Shown here in pieces: positions 36,062 to 45,000 of a DNA stretch of 64,000 nucleotides. The position numbers and the translations under genes were made by a program. Every line of letters begins with the position of its first letter. Positions within the stretch are counted from its first letter, which is position 1. A model generated the notes under the pieces. It saw nothing but the letters and a program-made list of their open reading frames with translations. It ran no database searches and was not told the DNA's origin. The stretch is from Deltaproteobacteria bacterium (GTDB lineage Bacteria > Desulfobacterota > Desulfobulbia > Desulfobulbales > Desulfurivibrionaceae). The stretch covers positions 1-64,000 of the forward strand of contig JAJZRF010000007.1 in the NCBI GenBank assembly GCA_021847425.1. Reading direction: 5' to 3'.

Positions 36062-36820
36062 TTACAGGGCGATGATGCGGTCAGCCACGGCGATAATCTC
36101 CAGGCTGGCCTTGCTCTCCGGCGCGCCTAGCAGGAAAGGCCTCTGCTGGCGGATGGCCATGGAGACATTTTTGTCCTGCGGCATGACGCCCAGGGCCAGG
36201 GGGGTGATCTTCAGGAAACGTTCGAGAACCATGCTCATATTGGCGAAGACGTCCTGGCCTTCTTTCTTGGATTGTACACTGTTTATCAGCAGGTGGAAGC
36301 GCTTTCTCTCATGCCGTGAATGGAGAACCTTGATCAGGGCGTAGGCGTCGGTGAGCGAGGTCGGGTCCGGGGTCAGGATGACGATATTTTCCTGGCTCCA
36401 GGTGTTGAACCAGAGCACCGAATCGCCGATCCCGGCCGCAGTGTCGATGAGGACATAGTCGAAGCGGTCGATGATTTCTTCCAGGCTGGAGGTAAGAAAG
36501 GCCTGTTCCTCGTAGGAGAGATTGGCCATTTCCGGCACGCCCGAACTGGCAGGCAGGACCTGAAATTTCGGGTTGATCTCCACCAGGGAGCTTGCCAGGT
36601 CACGCCCTTCTTCGATGGTTTCCCGGATGGTGTGGCGGACGTTGAGCCCCAGCACCACATCGACGTTGGCCAGCCCCAGGTCGCCGTCGATGAGGAGGAC
36701 GGATTTGTCTCTCTGGGAAAGGGCGGTGGCCACGTTCACCGAAAAGGAGGTCTTGCCGACCCCGCCTTTGCCGCTGCTGATACAGATTATTTTCGGAGAG
36801 CGCTTGGTTTTCGCGGTCAT
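36062..36820 (-). CDS. MinD/FlhG-type ParA ATPase
   Basis: The 252-residue ATPase has the deviant Walker A GKGGVGKTSFSVN, the switch LLIDGDLGLANVDVVLGL and DYVLIDTAAGIGDSV. This sequence style (LGLANVDVVLG, SLTDAYALIKVL) is closer to FlhG/YlxH than to classical MinD, so it may control flagellum number or placement. No MinC/MinE or flhF is adjacent. The operon with YggT, DivIVA and DUF167 suggests a polar or septal role. No C-terminal amphipathic helix like MinD's is obvious. Confidence 0.85.
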   Translation of the reverse strand: MTAKTKRSPKIICISSGKGGVGKTSFSVNVATALSQRDKSVLLIDGDLGLANVDVVLGLNVRHTIRETIEEGRDLASSLVEINPKFQVLPASSGVPEMANLSYEEQAFLTSSLEEIIDRFDYVLIDTAAGIGDSVLWFNTWSQENIVILTPDPTSLTDAYALIKVLHSRHERKRFHLLINSVQSKKEGQDVFANMSMVLERFLKITPLALGVMPQDKNVSMAIRQQRPFLLGAPESKASLEIIAVADRIIAL

Positions 36821-36879
36821 GGACGATTTTCCTCTGCAAGAAGCTGTAAGCCGTTGTTAAATGGCAATTTGGTTAGTCT

Positions 36880-36954
36880 GCATAGCCAAAACGGCATAAG
36901 AAGCCGTAGCGAAAAGGTTTAGAAAGTACAGGTTATTTCGTAACGGCTCCTAAA
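36880..36954 (-). repeat. Intergenic repeat, copy B
   Basis: Read on the minus strand this begins TTTTAGGAGCCGTTACG, passes CCTTTTCGCTACGGC and ends TGCCGTTTTGGCTATGC, matching copy A at 33446-33517. It lies upstream of the minD operon and downstream of the metG operon. Confidence 0.65.
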
Positions 36955-36999
36955 AGTGACGGACACCTCAAAAGGAGGTCCGTTAAAGCAGGCAGCAAA

Positions 37000-37764
37000 T
37001 TACGCCGCCATCCCCGCCGCCCGCGAGGTCTTTCTAGGTTGTTGCAGCCAAAGCTGGGCGCGTTCCTCCACCGTGACCTGACAGGAATCCTCGGCGCGGA
37101 CGGCAGTGCTTTGGCAGATGGCATCGTTACCCATCTTGGCGGCGCGGGCCAGCTCTGCTTCGGCAAGACCCAGAAGCTGGTCCGCGGCCATGGTCTCATA
37201 GGCATGGCAGACGGCAATGCCCAGGGCCAGACTTTGGCTGACGGCGGGCGCATCCTTGGTGAAAGCACCGTTGCGCAGGGTGGCCCGGATCTCTTCCGCC
37301 CTTTTCCTGGCCTTGCCCACCGTGGCGCCCGGCATGATCAGGGCCAGGGTGTTTTTCTTAAAACCGGAGAGCAGATCCCCCGGATGCAGGCAGGGCGCAA
37401 GCGCTGCCGCCGCCTGTCCGGCCAGGGCGCTGCTGCTCCCGGCAAGCGTGATCAGGACAAGGGCGCAGGGCAGCCTGGTCTGCTGGACCTGGGCAAGCTC
37501 CATTGCCAGCTGCTGGCGGAGCCAGGCGAGGTCCGGGAGTTTTCCGTCTCCTTGGCCGACCGAAGCGGTCCGGGGCTGGCCGGTAAAACGCAGTCCGGCC
37601 AGGACTGAAGCCACCTCCGGTTCGGGAATGGTATCGTCGATGAGCAGCAGACCCAGTGGCTCAACCCTTTTGCCGATAAGCCTGATGGCGCGGACAGGGT
37701 GGCGGCTGGCCTGCTCCTCAAGGCTGCGATACAGCCTGGCAATATCCGAGGTCTTCCGGCTCAT
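37000..37764 (-). CDS. Degenerate GGDEF-like domain protein in the metG operon
   Basis: The C-terminal part of this 254-residue protein has the diguanylate cyclase fold pattern: an ALVLITL strand, then SGFKKNTLALIMPGATVGKARKRAEEIR where RYGGDEF would be, and LALGIAVCHAYETMAADQLLGLAEAELARAAKMG. The catalytic GGDEF is replaced by FKKNT, so cyclase activity is not expected. It could be a c-di-GMP binding, dimerisation or pseudo-enzyme module. The N-terminal 90 residues are not recognised. The ATG overlaps the metG stop (ATGA), implying coupled translation. Confidence 0.65.
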   Translation of the reverse strand: MSRKTSDIARLYRSLEEQASRHPVRAIRLIGKRVEPLGLLLIDDTIPEPEVASVLAGLRFTGQPRTASVGQGDGKLPDLAWLRQQLAMELAQVQQTRLPCALVLITLAGSSSALAGQAAAALAPCLHPGDLLSGFKKNTLALIMPGATVGKARKRAEEIRATLRNGAFTKDAPAVSQSLALGIAVCHAYETMAADQLLGLAEAELARAAKMGNDAICQSTAVRAEDSCQVTVEERAQLWLQQPRKTSRAAGMAA

Positions 37765-39701
37765 GCCACCCTGCTGCCCGGAGCGACCGGGCCGGAAAGC
37801 GCGGAAAGCACCAGCCGGTCGCCGTCCTTGGCGGCCAGCACCATGCCGTGGGAGGCCACGCCCATCAATTTGGCGGGCTTGAGGTTGGCGACAATGATCA
37901 CCTGGCACCCCACCAGCTCTTCCGGCTGGTAATGCTGGGCAATGCCCGCCACGATGGTGCGTTCCTCCGGGGCCTTGACCGTCAGCTTGAGGAGGCGGTC
38001 GGATTTGGCGATCTTTTCGGCCCCGATGATCTCCGCCACCCGCAATTCCAGCTTCTGGAAGGCGTCGAAGGTGACAAGCCCCTCGGCTTCGGGCGCGGTT
38101 TCCGGGGCGGATGCTTTGGCTACGGCTGGTTCTTTCATGGTTTTGTTCTTCGGCGGTTGGGGTTTGTCTTTTTCTTCCCGTTGTTGCAGCCTGGGGAAAA
38201 GCTGCGGACCGGGGGTGATGGGTGCGCCCACCACGAGCCTGCCCCAGACCCCACAGTCATTGAGATTGGCTTCGCCCGTCACGCCCAGGGCTTCGGCCAT
38301 CTTGGCCGCGGTTTCCGGCATGATGGGTCGCAGGGTCAGGGTGATGAGCCTCAGCGTCTCCAGCAGGGTATAGAGCACCGTGGTCAACCGGTCAGCCTGT
38401 TGTGGGTCCTTGGCCAGCTCCCAGGGCTGGGTGGTGACGATGTATTTGTTGGCCCGGCTGATCACCTCCCACACCGCAGCCAGCCCCCGGTGGAAGGCGA
38501 AATGGTCAAAGTGCTCGCAGTAGTGTCCCAGCATGGCCAGGGTGGCTTCGGCCAGCTCCCGGTCCTGGGCCGAGGGCGCGCCCGGCTGCGGCACGGAGCT
38601 TGCCGCGAAGTTTTTCACCATGGTCAGCGAACGGGAAAAGAGGTTGCCCAGGTCGTTGGTCAGATCGGAGTTGTGCCGCGCCACCATGGCTTCGTGCGAA
38701 AATCCGGCGTCCAGGCCGAAGGACATCTCGCGGAGCAGGAAATAGCGCACCGAATCCGCGCCGAATTCCGCCACCAGCTCGCCGGGCCGCACCACGTTGC
38801 CCAGGCTCTTGGACATCTTGGTCTCGTTCATGTTCCAGTAGCCGTGGACATGCAGCCGCTTGTAGGGCTCAAGCCCCATGGCCTTGAGCATGGTGGGCCA
38901 GTAGATGGCGTGGGGCTTGAGGATATCCTTGGCGATCACATGCTCGGCCGCGGGCCAGTAGTGGGCAAAATCCTTGCCTGCGGGGTAGCCCAGGCCGGAG
39001 AGGTAGTTGATCAGGGCGTCGAACCAGACGTAGGTGACAAAGCGGCTGTCAAAGGGCAGGGGGATGCCCCAGGTGAGCCGGGTGGTGGGCCGGGAGATGC
39101 AGAGATCCTCCAGGGGCTCCTTGAGGAAGGAAAGCACCTCGTTGCGGTAACGCTCCGGGGTGATGAATTCCGGGTTTTTGCTGATATGGTCGATGAGCCA
39201 CTCCTGGTACTTGCTCATCCGGAAAAAATAATTCTGTTCGCTGATCCGCTCCGGTTCGGTGAGGTGGTCCGGGCACTTGCCGTTTACCAGCTCCTTTTCG
39301 GTGAGGAACTGCTCGCACCCCTTGCAGTAGAGGCCGCTGTACTCGCTGAAATAGATGTCGCCCCGGTCGTACACCTGCTGAAGAATCCCCTGCACCACCG
39401 CCATATGTCCTTGGTCCGTGGTGCGGACAAAGGTGTCCGGCACAATGGAGAGCACCGGCCAGGCCGCCTTGAACATGGCGCTTATCTTGTCCACGTACTC
39501 CTTTACGGAAACCTCGGCATCCGTTGCGGCATGGACGATCTTGTCGCCGTGTTCGTCGGTGCCGGTCTGGAAGCGGACATCCTTGCCCAGCAACCGCTGG
39601 TATCGGCAGACAGCGTCCGCCACCACGGTGGAATAGGCATGGCCCAGATGGGGCTGGGCGTTGACGTAAAAAATCGGGGTGGTGAGGTAATAGGCGTTCA
39701 T
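37761..39701 (-). CDS. metG: Methionine-tRNA ligase with C-terminal tRNA-binding domain
   Basis: The 646-residue class I synthetase has HIGH-type PHLGHAYS (18-25) and TKMSKSLG signatures, and a single Cys knuckle (YCKGCEQF...CPDH). An Arc1p/EMAP-like tRNA-binding domain at the C-terminus (FQKLELRVAEIIGAEKIAKS) is joined through an Ala/Lys linker. The start MNAYYLTTPIFYVN at 39701 overlaps the ricT stop by four bases. The holB-ricT-metG order is a conserved bacterial arrangement. Confidence 0.97.
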   Translation of the reverse strand: MNAYYLTTPIFYVNAQPHLGHAYSTVVADAVCRYQRLLGKDVRFQTGTDEHGDKIVHAATDAEVSVKEYVDKISAMFKAAWPVLSIVPDTFVRTTDQGHMAVVQGILQQVYDRGDIYFSEYSGLYCKGCEQFLTEKELVNGKCPDHLTEPERISEQNYFFRMSKYQEWLIDHISKNPEFITPERYRNEVLSFLKEPLEDLCISRPTTRLTWGIPLPFDSRFVTYVWFDALINYLSGLGYPAGKDFAHYWPAAEHVIAKDILKPHAIYWPTMLKAMGLEPYKRLHVHGYWNMNETKMSKSLGNVVRPGELVAEFGADSVRYFLLREMSFGLDAGFSHEAMVARHNSDLTNDLGNLFSRSLTMVKNFAASSVPQPGAPSAQDRELAEATLAMLGHYCEHFDHFAFHRGLAAVWEVISRANKYIVTTQPWELAKDPQQADRLTTVLYTLLETLRLITLTLRPIMPETAAKMAEALGVTGEANLNDCGVWGRLVVGAPITPGPQLFPRLQQREEKDKPQPPKNKTMKEPAVAKASAPETAPEAEGLVTFDAFQKLELRVAEIIGAEKIAKSDRLLKLTVKAPEERTIVAGIAQHYQPEELVGCQVIIVANLKPAKLMGVASHGMVLAAKDGDRLVLSALSGPVAPGSRVA

Positions 39702-40684
39702 TGGTCCGACCCTTCCGGGGTTTTGTGCGGTTTGGATTTTTTTCTTCTCGCCGGGGCTTCCGGCTCCGGAGGTTGCGCCTGTGTCTGGGCCTGGCCTTGA
39801 GCGGGTTGCGGTGCTCTGGCCTGGCTCCATTCTTCCTTGCTGAGAATAATGTTTCTTTCCTGGCCTTCCAGCCAGGAGACCTCAAGGGTTTCCTCCAGGG
39901 CGTTCACCTTGATGATCTTGTAGTTTTTTTCGCCCACGGTGATGGTTTTGCCCGGTTTGGGCATGGTTTTCCGCATGGCATGGTAGGTGTCGTACTCGTA
40001 GGTGAGGCAGCAGAGCAGCCGGTTGCAGATCCCGGAGATCTTGGCGGGATTGAGCGGCAACCCTTGCTCCTTGGCCATCTTGATGGAAACCGGGGCGAAA
40101 TTCTTGAGATAGGACGAGCAGCAGAGTTCCCGGCCGCAGCAGCCCAGGCCGCCGATCATCTTGGTTTCGTGGCGGACCCCGACCTGGCGGATCTCCACCC
40201 TGGTGCGGAATTCCTGGACCAGATCCTTGACCAGTTCACGGAAGTCAACCCTGGTGTCGGCGGTGAAGAAGAAGATGATCTTGCTGCCGTTTAAAAAACG
40301 CTCCACCTTGATGAGCTTCATGGGCAAGCCATGGGAGGCGATGAAACGGGTGCAGACGGTAAAGGCCTCCTCTTCGCGTTCAAGGAGGCGGGCGAATTTT
40401 TCTATTTCATCCCTGGTCCCCCTCCGGACGATCAGATGGGTGGCCAGCCCTTGCGGCTCGGTCCGTCCAGGGCAGGGCAGGGTCCGGGCATGGACCGTGG
40501 CCGGTTCCAGGCCGTGTTCGGTCTGGGCCATGACCAGCTCATCGATTTTGAGGTTCTGGATGCGGGAGACGGCGGAGAAAAACTGGTCCCCTGGCCGGAA
40601 CTGAATGGTGTAGCAGGTTTCCGGTGCGTTGTGCTGGTCTTCGGGCACCAGCTCTTCAGGGGGTGTTTCCGGGGTTTCGTTCAT
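39698..40684 (-). CDS. ricT: PSP1-domain protein RicT
   Basis: The 328-residue protein carries the PSP1 domain with cysteine clusters GGLGCCGRELCCSSYL and GICNRLLCCLTYEYD. In Bacillus, RicT with RicA and RicF holds [4Fe-4S] clusters and modulates RNase Y processing, competence and biofilm formation. A Pro/Gln-rich and basic tail (after about 285) is lineage-specific. The start has no clear ribosome site and follows a 180-base gap from holB filled by a foldback element. Confidence 0.88.
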   Translation of the reverse strand: MNETPETPPEELVPEDQHNAPETCYTIQFRPGDQFFSAVSRIQNLKIDELVMAQTEHGLEPATVHARTLPCPGRTEPQGLATHLIVRRGTRDEIEKFARLLEREEEAFTVCTRFIASHGLPMKLIKVERFLNGSKIIFFFTADTRVDFRELVKDLVQEFRTRVEIRQVGVRHETKMIGGLGCCGRELCCSSYLKNFAPVSIKMAKEQGLPLNPAKISGICNRLLCCLTYEYDTYHAMRKTMPKPGKTITVGEKNYKIIKVNALEETLEVSWLEGQERNIILSKEEWSQARAPQPAQGQAQTQAQPPEPEAPARRKKSKPHKTPEGSDQ

Positions 40685-40720
40685 GTATTGCGCTCAAACA
40701 GCCCTCAGGCTGAAAAATAG

Positions 40721-40865
40721 TATGGTAATATTCATGGAATGTAAGTGTTTCGAAGTGCCACAGATGCGAGAAAGAGGTCTGCGAAGTGTGCTGTTGCACA
40801 TGAGCAGGCCGATGACAAAGCAGATGTGGTGCTGCGGAACACTTACAAAAGGCGATCATACCATT
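40721..40865. repeat. Large foldback element between holB and ricT
   Basis: The left arm (TATGGTAA, then TGTAAGTGTTTCGAAGTGCCACA-like sequence at 40740-40762) pairs with the right arm (TGTGGTGCTGCGGAACACTTACA at 40825-40847, then ATACCATT). The inner part continues as an imperfect stem closed at GTGTGC-TGTT-GCACAT (40787-40802). The whole 145 bases can fold into one long hairpin whose right end touches the holB stop codon. It has no coding capacity and looks like a MITE or palindromic repeat inserted into the operon. Confidence 0.65.
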
Positions 40866-41871
40866 AAAGCAGACCAAAGAAAAGTACTTCGCACACCGCA
40901 GTGGGGTTGCAGTTGCGGGCCAGTTGTTTCCGGGCGGTATCCAGCAGCTGCAGCCGCTCGGAGAGCTGGCTGCCGGACCAGCGGCGGCAGGCGGCCGGGA
41001 AGGTGGGGCTCAGATCGTGGTTGATGATCGAACCCGCCGCGCCATGGCCGAAGAGAAGCAGATCATGGAGCCAGGTGGTGAGCAGCTCCAGGAGCTCGCC
41101 CAGATCCTCCTTGAGCTTGGCTGCTGACTCGGCGAGTTCGCCAAGGGCCTGGATCGCGGCCGGGGTGTCCGGCTCAAGGTGCAGCAGGGTCTCGACAATC
41201 TCCCTCCGCAACCCCAGCAGATCCTTGGCCAGGAGCAGCCGGGCCCGGCCCAGGCTGCCTTCGGCCATGGCTGCCAGGGTGGCGGCGTTTTCCATCTCTA
41301 TGCCTGCCTCCAGCGTCAGGATTTTCGCCACCTCTGCTTGGGGGAGCGGGAAAAAAGGCACGGTCTGGCAGCGGGAAAGGATAGTGGGCAGGATAACGCC
41401 TGCCTCGTCACCGGTGAGGATCAGCATGGTCTGGTCGGGCGGTTCCTCCAGGATCTTGAGCAGGCTGTTGGCCGCTTCCCGCCGCATGGTGTGGATATCG
41501 CAAAGCAGCGCCACCCGGAGCTTTGCCTCGAAGGGGGGGAAGGCCAGGGCTTTTTTGAGCTCGCGCACCTGGTTGATCTTGATCGTCGCGCCATCCGGCT
41601 CGATCACAATGAAGTCCGGGTGGCTGCCGGAGCGGAACTTGCGGCAGGATGGGCATTGGCCGCAGGGTTCGTCCCCCTCGGGTTTGTGGCAGTTGAGAGC
41701 GGCGGCAAAGGTGCGGGTCAAGGTTTTCTTGCCCACCCCCATGGGACCTTTGAAGAGAAAGGCATGGCTCAGCCTCCCTTGTGCCACGGCACGCTGCAGC
41801 AGTTTTTTCGCCTTGTCCTGACCGATGATTTTGGCAAAACAAAGGGGGCTGTTTTCCTGGGGCTGTTTCAT
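40864..41871 (-). CDS. holB: DNA polymerase III delta' subunit
   Basis: The 335-residue clamp-loader subunit begins its AAA+ fold at FAKIIGQDKAKKLL, with Walker A-like GPMGVGKKT, a zinc finger CGQCPSCRKF with an upstream cysteine, and sensor-type ILEEPPDQTMLILTG and ILSRCQ segments. It opens the beta clamp ring with delta and DnaX. The start at 41871 is chosen from family length; frames further upstream run into repeat-like sequence. Confidence 0.9.
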   Translation of the reverse strand: MKQPQENSPLCFAKIIGQDKAKKLLQRAVAQGRLSHAFLFKGPMGVGKKTLTRTFAAALNCHKPEGDEPCGQCPSCRKFRSGSHPDFIVIEPDGATIKINQVRELKKALAFPPFEAKLRVALLCDIHTMRREAANSLLKILEEPPDQTMLILTGDEAGVILPTILSRCQTVPFFPLPQAEVAKILTLEAGIEMENAATLAAMAEGSLGRARLLLAKDLLGLRREIVETLLHLEPDTPAAIQALGELAESAAKLKEDLGELLELLTTWLHDLLLFGHGAAGSIINHDLSPTFPAACRRWSGSQLSERLQLLDTARKQLARNCNPTAVCEVLFFGLL

Positions 41872-41879
41872 GCCCGTAT

Positions 41880-41913
41880 CATAAAGGCGTAAGGTGAAAG
41901 GCGCAAGGCGAAA
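41880..41913 (+). repeat. Short tandem repeat upstream of holB
   Basis: GCGTAAGGTGAAAG and GCGCAAGGCGAAAG stand in tandem, two 14-base units differing at two positions, just before the holB start. No function is assigned. The rest of the 211-base holB-purL gap shows only AT-rich sequence before purL. Confidence 0.4.
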
Positions 41914-42082
41914 GGCTGGCGGGAAAGTGTTGCGAGACTCCGAATGGCGGGGCTGGCAAGGCAAAGAGGTCTTTTTGCCGGGGCAACGCAATTTCCTGCG
42001 GAAAAAAGTGTGGTTTAATGATAGGTTGAATCCTTATTTGTTTTCGCCGTTATTTGTGCATACACAATTTTAGGATACAACC

Positions 42083-45000
42083 ATGGGAACGACAGTCCGC
42101 CAGTTATACCGCGCCATAGATGGCATTCGTGAATACTGTTTCAACATCGAAAGCACCACGCCCCTGACCGCAACCGAGCTGGACCGGCTCCGGCTGGTGC
42201 TGGCGGACGGTTTTTTGGCCGCAACGGTCACCGACACCCCCAATCTCGTAGGCGACCGGGTGGTGGAGCTTGGGCCGCGGCTCAATTTTGCCACGGCCTG
42301 GTCGTCGAACCTGGTCTCCATCTGCCGGGCCATCGGCCTTGATGCGGTGACCAGAGTGGAGCGCTCCCGCCGCTTTCTGGTGGATGCGGGCGATGATCTC
42401 CCCACCTTTGTCGCAGCCAGCCACGACCGGATGACCGAGTGCCAATACATTGCGCCGCTCACCACCTTTGAAACCGGGGTGACCCCGGAGCCGGTGTATA
42501 CAATCGACCTGATGAGTCAGGGGCCGGACGGCTTGCTGGCCATCCCCGGCATTTCCATGGACGAATGGGATCGGAATTTCTACTACGACTACTTTGTCAC
42601 CAAGCACAAGCGCAACCCCACCATCGTCGAGATCATGGACCTCAACAACGCCAACTCCGAGCATTCCAGGCACGGCTTTTTCAGGGGGCGGCAGATCATC
42701 GACGGCGAGGAGCAGAAGAGCAATCTGTTTCAATTGGTCACCGACACCCTCACCGCCCATCCCAAGGGCAGCGTTATCGCTTTCAAGGACAACTCCAGCG
42801 CCGTGGAGGGTCACAAGCTCACCACCCTCATCCCGGACGAGCCCGGCGCGCCGTCGCGGCTCTCCGCCCAGGAGGTGGTCTACCATGTGCTGCTCACCGC
42901 CGAGACCCATAACTTCCCCACCGGGGTGGCCCCGTTTCCCGGCGCCGAGACCGGCACCGGTGGCAGAATCCGCGACGTGCAGGGCACCGGCAAGGGCGGC
43001 TTTGTCATGGCCGGGACCGCGGGCTACTGCGTGGCCAACCTCCACATCCCCGGCTACGACCTGCCCTGGGAGAACCGCTACGACTGCCCGGATAACCTGG
43101 CTTCGGCCCTGACCATCGAGATCGAGGCCAGTAACGGCGCCTCGGATTACGGCAACAAATTCGGCGAGCCCCTGGTCCTGGGCTTTACCCGCTCCTTTGA
43201 CCTGCGGCTTGACGACGGCGAGCGGTGGGGCTTTCTCAAGCCCATCATGTTCACCGCAGGGGTGGGCCAGATCGATGCCCGCCACACCGCCAAGGCCAAG
43301 GAGGAAAAGGGCATGCTCATCGTCCAGGTGGGCGGCCCGGCCTACCGGGTGGGTTTTGGCGGCGGGGCCGCTTCCAGCATGCTTCAGGGCGAGAATGTTT
43401 CCGAGCTTGATTTCGACGCGGTCCAGCGCGGCGACGCCGAGATGGAGCAGAAGATGAACCGGGTGATCCGGGCCTGCAACGAGATGGGCGACAAAACCCT
43501 GATCGATGTGATCCACGACCAGGGCGCGGGCGGCCCGGCCAATGTCTTGAAAGAGCTGGTGGAGAAGTCCGGCGGCCGCATCGAGATCCGCAACATCCGG
43601 GTGGGCGACCCCACCATGAGCGTGCTGGAGATCTATGTCGCCGAGTACCAGGAGCGCAACGGCTTCCTGATCCGGCCCGAAAATATCGAAAAATTCCAGG
43701 GTATCTGCGCACGGGAAAAGGTGGCCTGCGAGGTGCTGGGCGAGGTGACCGGCGACCTCCGCTTTGTGGTGCATGATGCGCAGGACGGCTCCACCCCGGT
43801 GGATATCGAGCTCAACGAGCTGCTGGGCAATGTGCCGGTCAAGACCTTCAGCGACAACCGGCGGCAGCCGGGGCTTAAGCCCTTGGCGGTGCAGGATCTC
43901 AGCGTGAAAGAGGCGCTGCACAATGTCCTGCGTCTGGTTTCCGTGGGCTCCAAACGCTTCCTCACCAATAAGGTGGACCGGGCCGTAACCGGCTTGATCG
44001 TGCGGCAGCAATGCTGCGGCCCCTTGCAGCTGCCGGTGAGCGATGTGGCGGTTTTAGCGCAGAGCCATTTTGCCAAGTCCGGCGTGGCCACGGCCATCGG
44101 CGAGCAGCCGATCAAGATGCTGGTCAACCCGGCAGCCGGGGCGCGGATGGCCGTGGGCGAGGCGTTGACCAATCTGGTCTGGGCCAAGGTGGTTGAGCTT
44201 GAGCAGGTGAAATGCTCGGCCAACTGGATGTGGGCGCCCAAGCTGGAAGGCGAGGGCGCGGCCATGTACGACGCGGCCCTGGCCATGCGCGAGGCCATGA
44301 TCGGGGTGGGCATCGCCGTGGATGGCGGCAAGGACAGCCTCTCCATGGCCACCAAGGTGGGCAAGGAAACGGTCAAGTCGCCCAGGGAGCTGGTGATCTC
44401 GGTGTACGGCGCCGTGGCGGACATCACCAAGGTGGTGAGCCCGGACATCAAACAGCCCGGCTCCGCCCTGTTGTTCGTGGATTTGAGTGAAGGCAGGAAC
44501 CGGCTCGGCGGCACGGCCCTGGCCCAGACCCTGGGCAAGCTCGGCAACGAGTCGCCGGATATGGACAACCCAGGCTTGGTGAAAAAGGGGTTCTGCGCGG
44601 TGCAGGAACTGATCGACCAGGGTTTGGTCGCCGCAGGTCACGACCGCAGCGACGGGGGCTTGGTCACCACCGTGCTGGAGATGGCCTTCAGTGGCAACTG
44701 CGGTCTGGATCTGGCCATGACCGGCACGGCTTCTGCCATCGAAGCGCTCTTCAGCGAAGAGCTGGGGCTGGTGCTGGAATGCGCGGCCGACCAGGAACAG
44801 GCAGTGCAGGAGATCCTCGCCAAGTACGGGGTGCCTGTTGTCCTGCTCGGCACAACCACCCCGGCCAAGGAAATCCGCATCAGCTATAACGGCGCCATGG
44901 TGCTGATCGAGGACATGCGGGTTCTCCGCCAGTGGTGGGAGGAGACCAGCTACCAGCTGGAGCGGCTTCAGATCAAGCCCTCCTGCGCCGACGAGGAAAA

